Shown here: positions 44,550 through 53,785 of the stretch, one piece after another
Layout of the letters: the number at the start of each line of letters is the position of its first letter
Numbering within the stretch: the stretch's first letter is position 1
Assembly: GCF_963677315.1 (NCBI RefSeq)
Contig: NZ_OY781939.1
Coordinates: 2,542,001-2,606,000, forward strand
Source of the DNA: an uncultured Sphaerochaeta sp.
GTDB taxonomy: Bacteria; Spirochaetota; Spirochaetia; Sphaerochaetales; Sphaerochaetaceae
Reading direction: 5' to 3'
DNA: 64,000 nucleotides
Program-made: the position numbers and the translations under genes
The notes under the pieces: generated by a model
What the model was told of the DNA's origin: nothing
The model's database searches: none
What the model saw: the letters and a program-made list of their open reading frames with translations, nothing else

Positions 44550-44604
44550 AGCACTCCTTCTTATCCTCAATATTGAAGAGGATGATCCTCCGTAGAAGGG
44601 GGTA
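44530..44604 (-). pseudogene. C-terminal remnant of a DUF1801 gene
   Basis: Read on the minus strand, these bases encode PYPLLRRIILFNIEDKKE and then CSTFWRH, followed by a stop. The intact gene at 56035-56406 ends PFSILERIILFNIEDKKE, then CSTFWRK. Bases 44536-44589 match 56041-56094 at 50 of 54 positions, and all four differences are synonymous. Upstream of this the similarity fades and the frame has no start. It marks the left edge of the ROK-Dpp-GH20 module. Confidence 0.8.
44536..44589 (+). repeat. Left 54-base direct repeat flanking the ROK-Dpp-GH20 module
   Basis: Same orientation as 56041-56094, 50 of 54 bases identical, including a final 20-base perfect block. The repeat is the 3' end of a DUF1801 coding sequence. 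Confidence 0.85.
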
Positions 44605-44746
44605 GGGGGGCTGCAAACTATTATATTTATCAAAATGATGTCATGTTCAATGTGGTCATAACAAGAAAAAATTCAACGCTTAATAGAGAAATGAAGACTA
44701 TTAATTCTTTGTAGAGGTATCAATAAGCAATAATATTAAAAAAAGA

Positions 44747-44799
44747 TTGACAGGAGGAATTAGATGAAGAATAATTAATTCATAGTTTGAACGAATTAA
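44747..44799 (+). promoter_or_regulatory. Promoter and candidate operator of the ROK-Dpp-GH20 operon
   Basis: TTGACA (44747-44752) and AATAAT (44770-44775) are 17 bases apart. Right after, TTAATTC (44775-44781) and GAATTAA (44793-44799) form an inverted repeat that would lie over the transcription start, a fitting operator for the ROK regulator encoded next. A strong ribosome site inside the spacer leads only to a 4-codon frame and is probably coincidence. Confidence 0.55.
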
Positions 44800-44806
44800 A
44801 TAAGAG

Positions 44807-45871
44807 ATGCCTATGAACAAATCACAGGAACGTTATCAGAACATGTTTTCCCTCTTCCGGACACTTAGATTGGAAGGGACCTTGACACAGTCAGAACTCA
44901 AGGACCGTCTCCAGCTGCAAGCTTCAACAATTTCATATCTAGTAAATGACATGAAGAGAGAGGGACTCTTGCAACCATCTCTGGTAGAGAACACAGCTGC
45001 AAATAGGAAAGTTGGTAAGCCGGGGCAATATCTAGAAATAGCCAATGAAGGAGCATATTTTTTAGGATTATATTTAGAAGAGACATTCATTGATTTGCAT
45101 GTTATTGGTCTTGCTGACCAAGAAGTCCATTTCCAACATCTGCCATTGGGGGATCTTCAACCCCAGGAATTAATACAGAGAATAATTTCATTGATTGATC
45201 ATCTAACATCTGTCTACGAGAATATCAAAGGTGTTGGAATTGCTGTTAAATCAGTGGTTGATCTTGAAGGTAATCTCTCATCTTTCAAACGAATCGTCAT
45301 AGACCGAGAAGTCCCTCAGATTTGGAAGATTGCCGGTTTCACAGCCTCCATACGGGAAGCCTTCCCAAATTTACAGATTATCGTAGAAAATGATGCGAAC
45401 TGTGCTGCAGTGTACTGTCAAGCAGCAAGCAAGCAAACAACGACTTCTTCTATGGTGTTCATAATCAACCAAAAGCCATTTGGTGTTGGGAGCGGCATCA
45501 TTATCGATGGGAAGTTGTTCAAAGGATGTAATGGGGCCAGCGGAGAGATTTTTTTCTCAGATCGATATATCCAAAATCTTGTTGAACAGAATGATTTGCA
45601 TCAAGAGCCAGTACATCTTATGGGCCTGCTTACCGATTCAATACTTAAAGCTATCTATCTAATTGATCCACAATTTGTGACGTTAACCGGTGGGTTGCTC
45701 AGTGATTTGGACAAAAACAGTATTGCAGAGATTAAGTCGCTTTTCAAAGCCATCCCGTATCCAATTGAAGTCATTTCTCAGGAGCATCTTTCCTTGCCAG
45801 CAAAAGGGGCAGTACTCCTTGCAGCAGATACCTACATCTCAACCGTCTTGAGTGGAATTGAGAGGAGATGA
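44807..45871 (+). CDS. ROK-family transcriptional regulator (NagC/XylR type)
   Basis: A 354-residue protein: N-terminal winged helix-turn-helix (LTQSELKDRLQLQASTISYLVNDMKREGLL, about 25-58), then a ROK sugar-kinase-like domain. The ATP-binding DxGxT strand is changed to GLYLEETFIDLHV, and the CxCGxxGCxE zinc motif after GASGE is missing, so it cannot be a kinase and differs from classic NagC. The conserved VENDANCAAV segment remains. It should bind a sugar, perhaps an N-acetylhexosamine, and repress the operon it heads. The permease gene starts inside its stop codon. The N-terminus could begin at either of two near ATGs. Confidence 0.9.
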   Translation: MPMNKSQERYQNMFSLFRTLRLEGTLTQSELKDRLQLQASTISYLVNDMKREGLLQPSLVENTAANRKVGKPGQYLEIANEGAYFLGLYLEETFIDLHVIGLADQEVHFQHLPLGDLQPQELIQRIISLIDHLTSVYENIKGVGIAVKSVVDLEGNLSSFKRIVIDREVPQIWKIAGFTASIREAFPNLQIIVENDANCAAVYCQAASKQTTTSSMVFIINQKPFGVGSGIIIDGKLFKGCNGASGEIFFSDRYIQNLVEQNDLHQEPVHLMGLLTDSILKAIYLIDPQFVTLTGGLLSDLDKNSIAEIKSLFKAIPYPIEVISQEHLSLPAKGAVLLAADTYISTVLSGIERR

Positions 45872-46920
45872 ATATGAAACAAGAAACGATGCGATATGTC
45901 GGAGGCCGAATTTTTAAAGTAGTGTTCACTGTTTGGGTAGTCACTACTCTTATCTTCTTCCTGATTCGACTAATGCCATCCAACCCGATTGAGCAGTACA
46001 TTCAGAATCTTGTTGTACAGTACGGAATGAGCTACGAAGAAGCAAATGCTCGTGCAAAAGCCTTGTTTTCTATAGATCTGGATAAAGGGGTACTGGTTCA
46101 ATATGTTGACTATCTAAAAGCTGCTGTTCAGTTGGATTTTGGAACTTCCTTCCTCTCTCCTGGTGTGAAGGTATCAACTATCATTGCAAGTCGGTTGCCA
46201 TGGACACTTTTTACGGTTGGTACTGGTCTTGTTCTGTCCTTTCTTGTTGGTATCATTCTAGGGGCTATTTCTGCATATCGGAGAAATAGCTGGTATGAGC
46301 CAATTATTTCGGGTGTCAGTTCCTTTCTAAGCGCCATCCCGGACTTCCTGATTGCAATTTTTGTTATTCTAATTTTTGGAGTTTTTACCTATGGGGGAAC
46401 GAAAAGTATTGTTCCCATCTTCCAGATGCGCGGAAATTTTGATTCTGGAGTGACGGCCGGTTTCAACTGGCCGTTTATCAAGAGCGTTTTTGAACATGGA
46501 TTTGGTCCGATTTTGACTTATTTCCTTTCACAAATTGGTATATGGGTCATTTTGATGAAGGGAAGTACCACTGGATGCCTGAACGCTGACTATGCTGTAA
46601 TCGCACGAGCGAGAGGGCTTTCAAACCGAACCATCCTTACTTCGTACATTGGGCGCAATGCTATGCTCCCCATCGCCACCGAGTTTGCCATGCGTTTAGG
46701 GTTCATAATTGGTGGTTCTTTGATTATCGAGCAACTTTTTGTGTACCAAGGTGTCGGTTTGGAATTGCTGAAGGCTACAACCAATCGAGACTATCCATTA
46801 ATGCAGGGCATCTTTTTAGTCATGACGATTGCAATTGTATTGGCGAATCTTCTGGCTGAGCTGGTCTATAGCGTACTTGATCCCAGAATTCGTGTAAAAG
46901 GAGGAGCCTCCCATGCCTAA
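45868..46920 (+). CDS. Dpp/Opp-type ABC transporter permease (DppB-like)
   Basis: A 350-residue permease with six hydrophobic helices. The N-terminal FKVVFTVWVVTTLIFFLIRLMP is the typical first helix of DppB/OppB proteins, and the loop AVIARARGLSNRTILTSYIGRNAMLP (about 245-270) is the ATPase-coupling EAA loop. It overlaps the ROK stop by 4 bases and the next permease by 8. Transporters of this class import peptides, but also oligosaccharides in several lineages; two downstream hexosaminidases favour an amino-sugar oligosaccharide here. Confidence 0.93.
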   Translation: MNMKQETMRYVGGRIFKVVFTVWVVTTLIFFLIRLMPSNPIEQYIQNLVVQYGMSYEEANARAKALFSIDLDKGVLVQYVDYLKAAVQLDFGTSFLSPGVKVSTIIASRLPWTLFTVGTGLVLSFLVGIILGAISAYRRNSWYEPIISGVSSFLSAIPDFLIAIFVILIFGVFTYGGTKSIVPIFQMRGNFDSGVTAGFNWPFIKSVFEHGFGPILTYFLSQIGIWVILMKGSTTGCLNADYAVIARARGLSNRTILTSYIGRNAMLPIATEFAMRLGFIIGGSLIIEQLFVYQGVGLELLKATTNRDYPLMQGIFLVMTIAIVLANLLAELVYSVLDPRIRVKGGASHA

Positions 46921-47806
46921 GAATATGAACACATTGGCAAAAAAACACATTACAACCAAATGGAGCAGGATCCTTAGAAACCTCCGCTCGGCCTTGTTTG
47001 GAAATCTGATCGGGACTTTTGGGTTTGTTTTACTAATGCTAATCATTCTTATGTCTATCCTTGGTCCAATATGGTTTCCTCTCGAAACCATTTCCGACCC
47101 CTCAAAATTACTTTTGCCTCCTTCCTCTGATCATATTCTTGGTACAGATCATCTTGGCAGAGATGTCTGGGCTCAGATAGTCAGTGGCGGCAGAGAGTTG
47201 CTAGTCATGTCTTTCCTCACAGCTATCATCGCTGTGGTGTTAGGCATAACATTAGGTTCATTATCCGCCTTGACAGGGGGGAAGTTCGATGAGGTGTTAC
47301 TCTTTTTTGCTGATGTCTGGCTCACAATACCTCGTTTCCCATTGTTGGTGGTTTTATCGGGGTTTTTTACTCTTGATGCAACCAGCTTGGCCATTGTACT
47401 TGCAATCTTATCCTGGGCTGGGCTCTACCGGACCGTACGTGCAGAAGTACTTTCCCTACGCAATAGGGATTTTGTTGAAGCAGCATTCATGCTTGATATG
47501 GGGAAATTGCACATCATTTTCAAGGAAGTGCTCCCCAACATGATGGGCTTTGTTGTAGCAAATTTTACCCTTCTCATGCGAGCTGCAATTTACGCACAAG
47601 TTGGTTTGGTCTTTCTTGGACTGCTTCCGCTTGACCAGAACTGGGGTGTTATGATCAACGTTGCCTGGAACCAGGGTGTGATTTATAACCCTGATGCTAT
47701 CTGGTTCCTTCTTGCTCCGACCATAGTTATTTGTCTTTTAATTCTCTCCTTGGTGTGGATCTCCCGCTCAATGGAAGAGTTCTTCAACCCTGCATTACAA
47801 AAGTAA
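46913..47806 (+). CDS. Dpp/Opp-type ABC transporter permease (DppC-like)
   Basis: A 297-residue permease. The N-terminal helix near 38-60 is followed by the DppC hallmark HILGTDHLGRDVWAQIVSGGRELL near residue 75 and the coupling loop RNRDFVEAAFMLDMGKLHIIFKEVLPN near 180. It pairs with the preceding DppB-like permease. An ATPase gene begins 18 bases downstream. Confidence 0.94.
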   Translation: MPKNMNTLAKKHITTKWSRILRNLRSALFGNLIGTFGFVLLMLIILMSILGPIWFPLETISDPSKLLLPPSSDHILGTDHLGRDVWAQIVSGGRELLVMSFLTAIIAVVLGITLGSLSALTGGKFDEVLLFFADVWLTIPRFPLLVVLSGFFTLDATSLAIVLAILSWAGLYRTVRAEVLSLRNRDFVEAAFMLDMGKLHIIFKEVLPNMMGFVVANFTLLMRAAIYAQVGLVFLGLLPLDQNWGVMINVAWNQGVIYNPDAIWFLLAPTIVICLLILSLVWISRSMEEFFNPALQK

Positions 47807-47824
47807 AGGAGAGGAATAACACAC

Positions 47825-48832
47825 ATGGAAAACCAAAAAGCATTATTAGATATACAAGATGTTTCAATTAACTATCATACTAAACGAGGAAAGCTAGAAG
47901 CAGTTCATCAAGCAAACTTCTCTATTGGACACCGGACTTCAGTTGCTGTCATTGGTGAGTCGGGGTGTGGTAAGACCACCTTGGCAACCTCTATTGTACA
48001 AATGCTCAGCCGCAATGCATCCATCAGTGAAGGTTCTATATGGTTCTCCCCCAAAGGAAGTGAGAGGAGAAATCTTGTTGCCTTGACTGAGGATCAAATG
48101 CGCACCTTGAGATGGAACAACATTGTCATGATGTTTCAGGCTTCTCAAAGCTCCTTCAACCCGGTTACAAAAATCTATACTCAGTTCCTTGACACTGCAA
48201 AGGCTCATGAGAATCCCTTCGAACCAGAGAAAGTAATTGAACGAGCAAAGAAGCTGTTGGAGTTGGTCTATCTGGATAGTGAGACTGTCCTGAATGCCTA
48301 TCCACACGAGTTGTCCGGAGGGATGAAACAACGTACGTTGATAGCACTTTCTCTTCTTCTCAATCCGCAATTGGTCATACTGGATGAACCTACCACTGCA
48401 CTTGACCTTATAACCCAGAAAAAAATACTCAGACTGCTGAACGAATTGCGTTCAACACAGGGTTTTAGCATGATGTTCATTACACACGACTTGGGAATCG
48501 TGACACAACTGTCTGATCGAGTAGTGACCATGTATGCGGGAACAGTGGTAGAAAATGCACCAACCAAGGAGTTCTTTGCTGATCCAAAGCACCCGTATAG
48601 TAAAGGCTTGCTGAAGGCTATTCCGAGCCTTGAAGCTTCGTTTGAACAGTTATACTCCATCCCAGGGACCACTCCCGATCTCGTGGAAAAAATGCAAGGA
48701 TGCCTTTTTGCTCCTCGCTGTGAGCTCTGCCACCAACGGTGTAAAACTGAAGTTCCTCGACTCAAGCTGGTTGGAAAAGATAGATGGGCAGCCTGTCATG
48801 CCATTGAGGAGGATAAGAATGGCACTCATTGA
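47825..48832 (+). CDS. Dpp/Opp-type ABC transporter ATPase (DppD-like)
   Basis: A 335-residue ATPase: Walker A GESGCGKTTL near residue 40, signature LSGGMKQRT near 163, Walker B LVILDEPTTALD near 180, and the oligopeptide-transporter C-terminal cysteine region GCLFAPRCELCHQRC near 295, which holds an iron-sulphur or structural site in relatives. It forms a heterodimer with the next gene, whose start lies 14 bases inside it. Confidence 0.95.
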   Translation: MENQKALLDIQDVSINYHTKRGKLEAVHQANFSIGHRTSVAVIGESGCGKTTLATSIVQMLSRNASISEGSIWFSPKGSERRNLVALTEDQMRTLRWNNIVMMFQASQSSFNPVTKIYTQFLDTAKAHENPFEPEKVIERAKKLLELVYLDSETVLNAYPHELSGGMKQRTLIALSLLLNPQLVILDEPTTALDLITQKKILRLLNELRSTQGFSMMFITHDLGIVTQLSDRVVTMYAGTVVENAPTKEFFADPKHPYSKGLLKAIPSLEASFEQLYSIPGTTPDLVEKMQGCLFAPRCELCHQRCKTEVPRLKLVGKDRWAACHAIEEDKNGTH

Positions 48833-49781
48833 AATCATGAATCTGGAAAAGTCGTTTCACAACCGTAAAACCGGGGATGTCCAGATCCTTCGCGGAATCG
48901 ATTTCAACCTTGATGCCTCACAGACAATCTGCGTTGTTGGGGAATCTGGATGCGGAAAGACTACGTTGGGGAAAATACTGGCTGGATTGCAGACGTACAC
49001 AGGAGGCTCATTCCTTTATAACGGAAAGGAAGTCTCTACCCTAGAGAAAGAGGCTTGGAAGGCTTTCAGAACTGATGTACAGATGATTCACCAGAACCCT
49101 TATGAATCCCTGAACCCCACCCAGATGGTCTTTGATATGATTGCAGCTCCGCTGAAACGGCATAAAAAAGCTAGTGATTTTGCCGCTTTATATGAGCAGG
49201 TCGTTACGTTGCTGGAAATGGTTGGGCTGACTCCGGTTGAAGATTTTATAGACAAGTATCCAGCCAACCTTTCAGGAGGGCAGCGACAACGCGTTTCAAT
49301 TGCTCGTGTGCTTTCTATGGATCCCAAGTTTATTGTTGTTGATGAGGCAACCAGCATGATAGACACTTCGATGCGAATCAGTCTTCTGCAGACTTTGAAA
49401 GAGATTCAGCAGAAGATGGGGGTTGCCTATTTATATATCACCCACGACCTCGCCTTAGGACGGTACTTTGCCTGGGGGCAGAGGCTGGCTGTGATGTATC
49501 TTGGTCAGGTAGTGGAGATGGGGCCAGCGGAAGAAGTGTTGAGTGACCCCCACCACCCCTATACCAAAGCGATAATGGCCGCAGGAAAAGTTGTTGATGA
49601 AGATGGCTATGAACTTAAAGGGGTGGAGATACCTTCTTTTAGGCATATTCCTCAAGGTTGTAGCCTATCGCCACGGTGCCCTGAGGCAATAGCTGGACTT
49701 TGTGAGAAAGTCACACCTACTTTGCGTAGCGTTTCCGATTCTTGGCAAGTAAGTTGCCATTTGTATCAGGAGCAGACATGA
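48819..49781 (+). CDS. Dpp/Opp-type ABC transporter ATPase (DppF-like)
   Basis: A 320-residue ATPase: Walker A GESGCGKTTLG near residue 40, signature LSGGQRQRVSIA near 147, Walker B FIVVDEATSMID near 167 (DEAT rather than DEPV), and C-terminal GCSLSPRCPEAIAGLC. The ATG at 48819 has GAGGAGG a few bases upstream and overlaps the dppD end; a much longer upstream frame is only open sequence inside dppD. Its stop shares ATGA with the small membrane protein that follows. Confidence 0.95.
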   Translation: MALIEIMNLEKSFHNRKTGDVQILRGIDFNLDASQTICVVGESGCGKTTLGKILAGLQTYTGGSFLYNGKEVSTLEKEAWKAFRTDVQMIHQNPYESLNPTQMVFDMIAAPLKRHKKASDFAALYEQVVTLLEMVGLTPVEDFIDKYPANLSGGQRQRVSIARVLSMDPKFIVVDEATSMIDTSMRISLLQTLKEIQQKMGVAYLYITHDLALGRYFAWGQRLAVMYLGQVVEMGPAEEVLSDPHHPYTKAIMAAGKVVDEDGYELKGVEIPSFRHIPQGCSLSPRCPEAIAGLCEKVTPTLRSVSDSWQVSCHLYQEQT

Positions 49782-49993
49782 GAAAAGGTTGGAACTATCT
49801 TCTCTTGGGTTTTGGCTTGTTCTCTTTACTTTTGAGTATCTGGATGATTGGGCATCAACAACCAGGTAGCAATGAACGAATTATTACCTATGTAAACATC
49901 ATCATTGCGGTGATTCTGATTTTTATTAGTTTACTGCTCTTCATGAAGGAGAGACGTAATAACAATGACTCATACGACAAAAAAGGAGTTTGA
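49778..49993 (+). CDS. 71-residue two-helix membrane protein in the Dpp operon
   Basis: ATG 49778 overlaps the dppF stop (ATGA) and has AGGAG upstream. The product has two hydrophobic helices (YLLLGFGLFSLLLSIWMI and VNIIIAVILIFISLLLF) joined by a short polar loop and ends in a basic tail. It resembles no family I know. Being coupled between the ATPase and binding-protein genes, it might be an accessory of the transporter, for example helping assembly or holding the binding protein. That is inference. Confidence 0.75.
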   Translation: MRKGWNYLLLGFGLFSLLLSIWMIGHQQPGSNERIITYVNIIIAVILIFISLLLFMKERRNNNDSYDKKGV

Positions 49994-49994
49994 T

Positions 49995-51737
49995 ATGAGA
50001 ACAAAGAGACTAGGTATTGTACTTGCAATGTGTTTGCTCATTTCACTGAGCCTCGGCGCCGCTGGTAATGCTGAACCCGTAGAAGCGAATCAGCAAGGGC
50101 CTCAACTGGCAGAGACATTTGCCGGAGGTTGGCCGTATTCGGTCCCTCCAACAGGACATTTTAACATGTTCGTGGCTAATGCCATTGAGTTAAAATTCTG
50201 GAGAGAGATGCATCAGCTTCCTCTAGCTTTGTATGTAAATGCCACTGGTGAATATACCCCCATGCTGGCGACTGACTGGAGCATTGACGAGGATTCAACA
50301 GCCATGACAGTGAATCTACGTAAGGATGCCAAATGGCTGACGGGTGAAAATGTCACTGCGAAGGATATCTGGACTACCTTCTATGTATATCGTTTGGTGG
50401 GTAATCCTGCCTGGTCATACATCAGCGATGTTACTGTTGTGTCGGATACACAAGTGGAGTTCGGAATTAAAAACGAAACGCCGTTGTTTGTCCGCAATGT
50501 GCTACGAAAGCCCATTGTTGACACCTTGACTTATGGAAGTTATGCAGAAAAAACTGCTGAGTTGGTGAAACAGGGTTTAGATCAATCAAGTCAGGAGTGG
50601 AAGAACCTGGTAGCGGATTTTAACTCATTCCGACCTACGCTGGTAAATTCGAGTGGCCCATACTATATCGATCCTGCCAAGGTAAGCCAGTCAAGTATTG
50701 AAATGCCGCTCAATCCGAATTCTTTCCTTGCAGACAAGGTTCAGTTCAAGACCTTGACAATCTACAATGGAGATGTGCCAGATTTGACCCCACTCGTCCT
50801 TAGTGGAAAAATTGACTATTTGACTCACGTATTCCCTGCTTCCTCCATGCAGGCTTTTGAACGGGCAGGGTACTCCTTTGTGCAGCTTCCTGGTGTTGAT
50901 GGTCTTGCCATCTATTTCAACCATTCTCTTGCACCTCTTGATGATGTTCGAGTCCGCCAAGCAATTGCTCATGTAGTTGACCGGGATCGTATCGGTAAGT
51001 TGGCACTTCCTGGTGTATCGGTTGGTGTGAAATATGCAACCGGTCTTGGTGATGGTATAACTGAGTCTTGGGTCGATACAAGTAAGCTCAACACCTACCC
51101 TGTCGATCTTGAGAAAGCAGAATCTCTGCTCAAAGAAGCAGGTTTGTCCAGACGTAACAATCAATGGTATCTTGCGAATGGAAAACCTTTTGAGCTTGCT
51201 CTTCAATGTCCCAGTGGTTGGGCAGATGCTTCAACAGCAGCATCTGAAGCTGCTCAGCAGTTAACTGCGTTTGGTATTAAGACCGTTTTCAACGGTATTG
51301 AATCTACTCAGAGAACCCCGAATATAACCAGTGGTAAATTTGAACTGGCTATGTCATTCTTTGGAACAGGACAACCTCATCCAATGTATGCATATGAGGG
51401 TCCATTACTGGCTAGCAATACTGGAGCTGCGGGTGTTGGAATCGCTTTCCCGATGGTACAAGAGACTTCCATGGGTGAGGTAAATTTCAACACACTTATT
51501 CAGGATTCTGTGAAGGGTTGGGATGTGGACCAGCAGAAGAAGATCATCAGTAAGTTGGCTATCGCATTCAGCGAATCTCTCCCGATACTGCCTATTTATT
51601 CCAAGCAGGCTCGCAACCTGACGAGCAATGGATTAAGAACAGTCTGGGAAGGCCCTGAGCATCTCTATCGTAACTCTGCGGGTGATGACAACTTTGTTGT
51701 CTACCAGCTATTGCATGGAATGATCAAAGCCAAATAA
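49995..51737 (+). CDS. Dpp/Opp-type substrate-binding protein (SBP family 5)
   Basis: A 580-residue exported protein. Signal peptide TKRLGIVLAMCLLISLSLGAAG lacks a lipobox cysteine at the cut site. The mature protein has the SBP_bac_5 pattern: EYTPMLATDWSIDEDSTAMTVNLRKDAKW near residue 85, then ENVTAKDIWTTF, and RVRQAIAHVVDRDRIGK near 320. ATG 49995 follows AAGGAG; a longer frame has no site. It is the ligand-binding part of the transporter encoded just upstream and is followed by a hairpin. Confidence 0.93.
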   Translation: MRTKRLGIVLAMCLLISLSLGAAGNAEPVEANQQGPQLAETFAGGWPYSVPPTGHFNMFVANAIELKFWREMHQLPLALYVNATGEYTPMLATDWSIDEDSTAMTVNLRKDAKWLTGENVTAKDIWTTFYVYRLVGNPAWSYISDVTVVSDTQVEFGIKNETPLFVRNVLRKPIVDTLTYGSYAEKTAELVKQGLDQSSQEWKNLVADFNSFRPTLVNSSGPYYIDPAKVSQSSIEMPLNPNSFLADKVQFKTLTIYNGDVPDLTPLVLSGKIDYLTHVFPASSMQAFERAGYSFVQLPGVDGLAIYFNHSLAPLDDVRVRQAIAHVVDRDRIGKLALPGVSVGVKYATGLGDGITESWVDTSKLNTYPVDLEKAESLLKEAGLSRRNNQWYLANGKPFELALQCPSGWADASTAASEAAQQLTAFGIKTVFNGIESTQRTPNITSGKFELAMSFFGTGQPHPMYAYEGPLLASNTGAAGVGIAFPMVQETSMGEVNFNTLIQDSVKGWDVDQQKKIISKLAIAFSESLPILPIYSKQARNLTSNGLRTVWEGPEHLYRNSAGDDNFVVYQLLHGMIKAK

Positions 51738-51749
51738 TACTCTTACGGA

Positions 51750-51781
51750 GACAGGGGCGGTGAACAGTCATCGTCCCTGTC
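51750..51781 (+). terminator. Hairpin between binding protein and first GH20 gene
   Basis: GACAGGGGCG and CGTCCCTGTC form a 10-base-pair stem with one G-T pair and a 12-base loop, 13 bases after the binding-protein stop, followed by GTATTATTC. It could limit read-through to the hydrolase genes. Confidence 0.7.
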
Positions 51782-51791
51782 GTATTATTCT

Positions 51792-53783
51792 ATGTACTGG
51801 AGTCAGATACGTATGCACACTATTCCAAAAGTAAAACAATTCAAGTACAGCCCTGGTTATTGTCAATACCAACAAGGTCTCTCAATTGAAAACCTTGATG
51901 CTTCTCAAAAGACTGTGGCTGAATCCCTATTATCTCCATTTATCGGTGATGGTATACCTATTAAGATAGGCAATAGACCTGTCTCCGTACCTGATGGATT
52001 ACCTCATGATCAATTACTTGTCCGTGAGGCTTACCGGATCACTGTAGCTGAAGACGTAATTCTCATCGACGCTCTTCACCCGATGGCCGTTCGCAATGCA
52101 TTTGCCACACTTGCCCAGCTTTTAATGCAAGAAGTAAGTTCTCTACCATGCCTTATGATCGAAGATTATCCATCAATTCCCTACCGTGGCGTCATGCTTG
52201 ATGTTTCTCGGGGGAAGATTCCAAATCGTGCAAAAATGGAAGAAGTGATTCGATTCCTTGCTTCTTATAAATACAATGTTCTACAACTTTATATGGAAGA
52301 CTGTTATGTACTCGATTCTCATCCATTGCTCAGTAGATCGAATGGATACTATACAAGAGACGAAATACAGTATCTAGATGCATATTGTCAGCGCTTTGGT
52401 ATAGAGTTGCAACCGAATCTGCAGTGTCTCTCTCATGCGCATGGCCTCCTCAGAAATCCCGGCTATCATACCTTGGCAGAGTCTGAAGTTTCATTGTTCA
52501 GTTTTGCTGCTGGTAGTGAAGCGGTATATAACCTTTACTCTGATATCTTCAACGAAGTTCTTCCTTGGTTTTCCTCAAAAACACTGAACCTTGATTTGGA
52601 TGAGGCTTATGACCTTGGAACTGGTTACAGCAAGGACGCGGTGGAGAATCTTGGAGGAAGAGAGGTCTTTAAGAGACACATTCAAAAGATTGCTGAAGTT
52701 GCTAGGAAAGCAGGTGCCACGCAGCTCCAACTCTGGGGGGACTGCTTAAACAAGTATCCAGATTTACAAACAGAACTTGAAGATGATTTTTTATTCATTG
52801 ACTGGAATTACAATCCCCTTACATATTTTCCCTCTCTGGATAATCATGATGCAAAGGCTCATCCATTCTGGTTGGCTCCAGGTACCAGTAGCTGGAATGC
52901 CCTATTCCCGAGAACCCAGCAAGCGAATGCAAATATCTGTTCATATATTCGAGAAGGCTTTGTACGACAAGTGCAGGGAGTGTTGGTCACTCATTGGGGG
53001 GACTATGGTCATCATCAGCCGATTTCTTTCAGCTATCATGGTTTTGTAAGGGGAGCAGAGCACGCTTACAATGGAGCAACTACCTCGGAAGAGGATTTGG
53101 ATAGAGCTTTAGATATACTGTTTTTCACAGATATGCATGAGAGTAAGGCATATTCATTACTCGCTCAAATTAACACCCTCCCGTCAGTTACCACTTCTTT
53201 CAAGACCCAAGCCTTCTTTGCCTTTTTTGATGATTTATTTAAGGGATTATCATTGGAAGGCAATAGTGCATACCCTGCACTGCCAGAAGACACGTTTACT
53301 TCAATGAGTAAACTTGCAGAACTAGCAATCGATGAACTCAAGAAAAGCAATTGCGCCTCATATTTTCAGCAGGAATTATTGCATGCTGCTCATTGCCTAC
53401 TCTTTACCGGGAAAAAGGGTGTATTAAGTTACACCATCAAGCATGCTTTCCAAGAAGACATGGTCGACGAGGACCGTATTCTGAGTTGGATTCTCGATAT
53501 CAAGGAACTGTATCGTACCTTCCTGTCATTGCGTAATGAATTTGTTCGACTATGGTCATTGGAAGCGGTGGATATTGGCTCAGAGGGTGCAATATATGCA
53601 TTTGACAAGGCATCCAGTCGATATGCAGAGGCTGTTATCTGGTTAAATAAGCAGCGACTTATCTTGCGACAAGGACTTCCACTGGATACCCAGATGGAAA
53701 CATACAAGGCCCATGAAGCGTATACCACCTTGTGGACCGGTAATTGCACGAATCTTTGGGATCGTGCCTATCCATGGAGATAA
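51792..53783 (+). CDS. Glycoside hydrolase family 20, beta-N-acetylhexosaminidase-like (first of tandem pair)
   Basis: A 663-residue protein without signal peptide. An N-terminal GH20b-like alpha/beta domain (about 1-120) is followed by the TIM barrel beginning IPYRGVMLDVSRGKIP near residue 133. The catalytic Asp-Glu pair is in LNLDLDEAYDLGTG near 270, closer to the GMDEA variant of Streptococcus GH20C than to the usual GGDE. WGDYGHHQPISF near 415 gives further active-site residues. GH20 uses the substrate's 2-acetamido group as nucleophile. Cytoplasmic location and Dpp-type uptake suggest it trims imported amino-sugar oligosaccharides. Its stop overlaps the next gene's region. Confidence 0.88.
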   Translation: MYWSQIRMHTIPKVKQFKYSPGYCQYQQGLSIENLDASQKTVAESLLSPFIGDGIPIKIGNRPVSVPDGLPHDQLLVREAYRITVAEDVILIDALHPMAVRNAFATLAQLLMQEVSSLPCLMIEDYPSIPYRGVMLDVSRGKIPNRAKMEEVIRFLASYKYNVLQLYMEDCYVLDSHPLLSRSNGYYTRDEIQYLDAYCQRFGIELQPNLQCLSHAHGLLRNPGYHTLAESEVSLFSFAAGSEAVYNLYSDIFNEVLPWFSSKTLNLDLDEAYDLGTGYSKDAVENLGGREVFKRHIQKIAEVARKAGATQLQLWGDCLNKYPDLQTELEDDFLFIDWNYNPLTYFPSLDNHDAKAHPFWLAPGTSSWNALFPRTQQANANICSYIREGFVRQVQGVLVTHWGDYGHHQPISFSYHGFVRGAEHAYNGATTSEEDLDRALDILFFTDMHESKAYSLLAQINTLPSVTTSFKTQAFFAFFDDLFKGLSLEGNSAYPALPEDTFTSMSKLAELAIDELKKSNCASYFQQELLHAAHCLLFTGKKGVLSYTIKHAFQEDMVDEDRILSWILDIKELYRTFLSLRNEFVRLWSLEAVDIGSEGAIYAFDKASSRYAEAVIWLNKQRLILRQGLPLDTQMETYKAHEAYTTLWTGNCTNLWDRAYPWR

Positions 53784-53785
53784 TG

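Noticed and set aside
44764..44778. Four-codon leader frame after GGAGGAATTAG upstream of the ROK gene
   Set aside because: The same bases form the spacer of a near-consensus promoter, so they would be upstream of the transcript.
48630..48818. Long N-terminal extension of the DppF-like gene
   Set aside because: The extension is inside dppD in another frame; the ATG at 48819 has a strong ribosome site and gives the normal family length.
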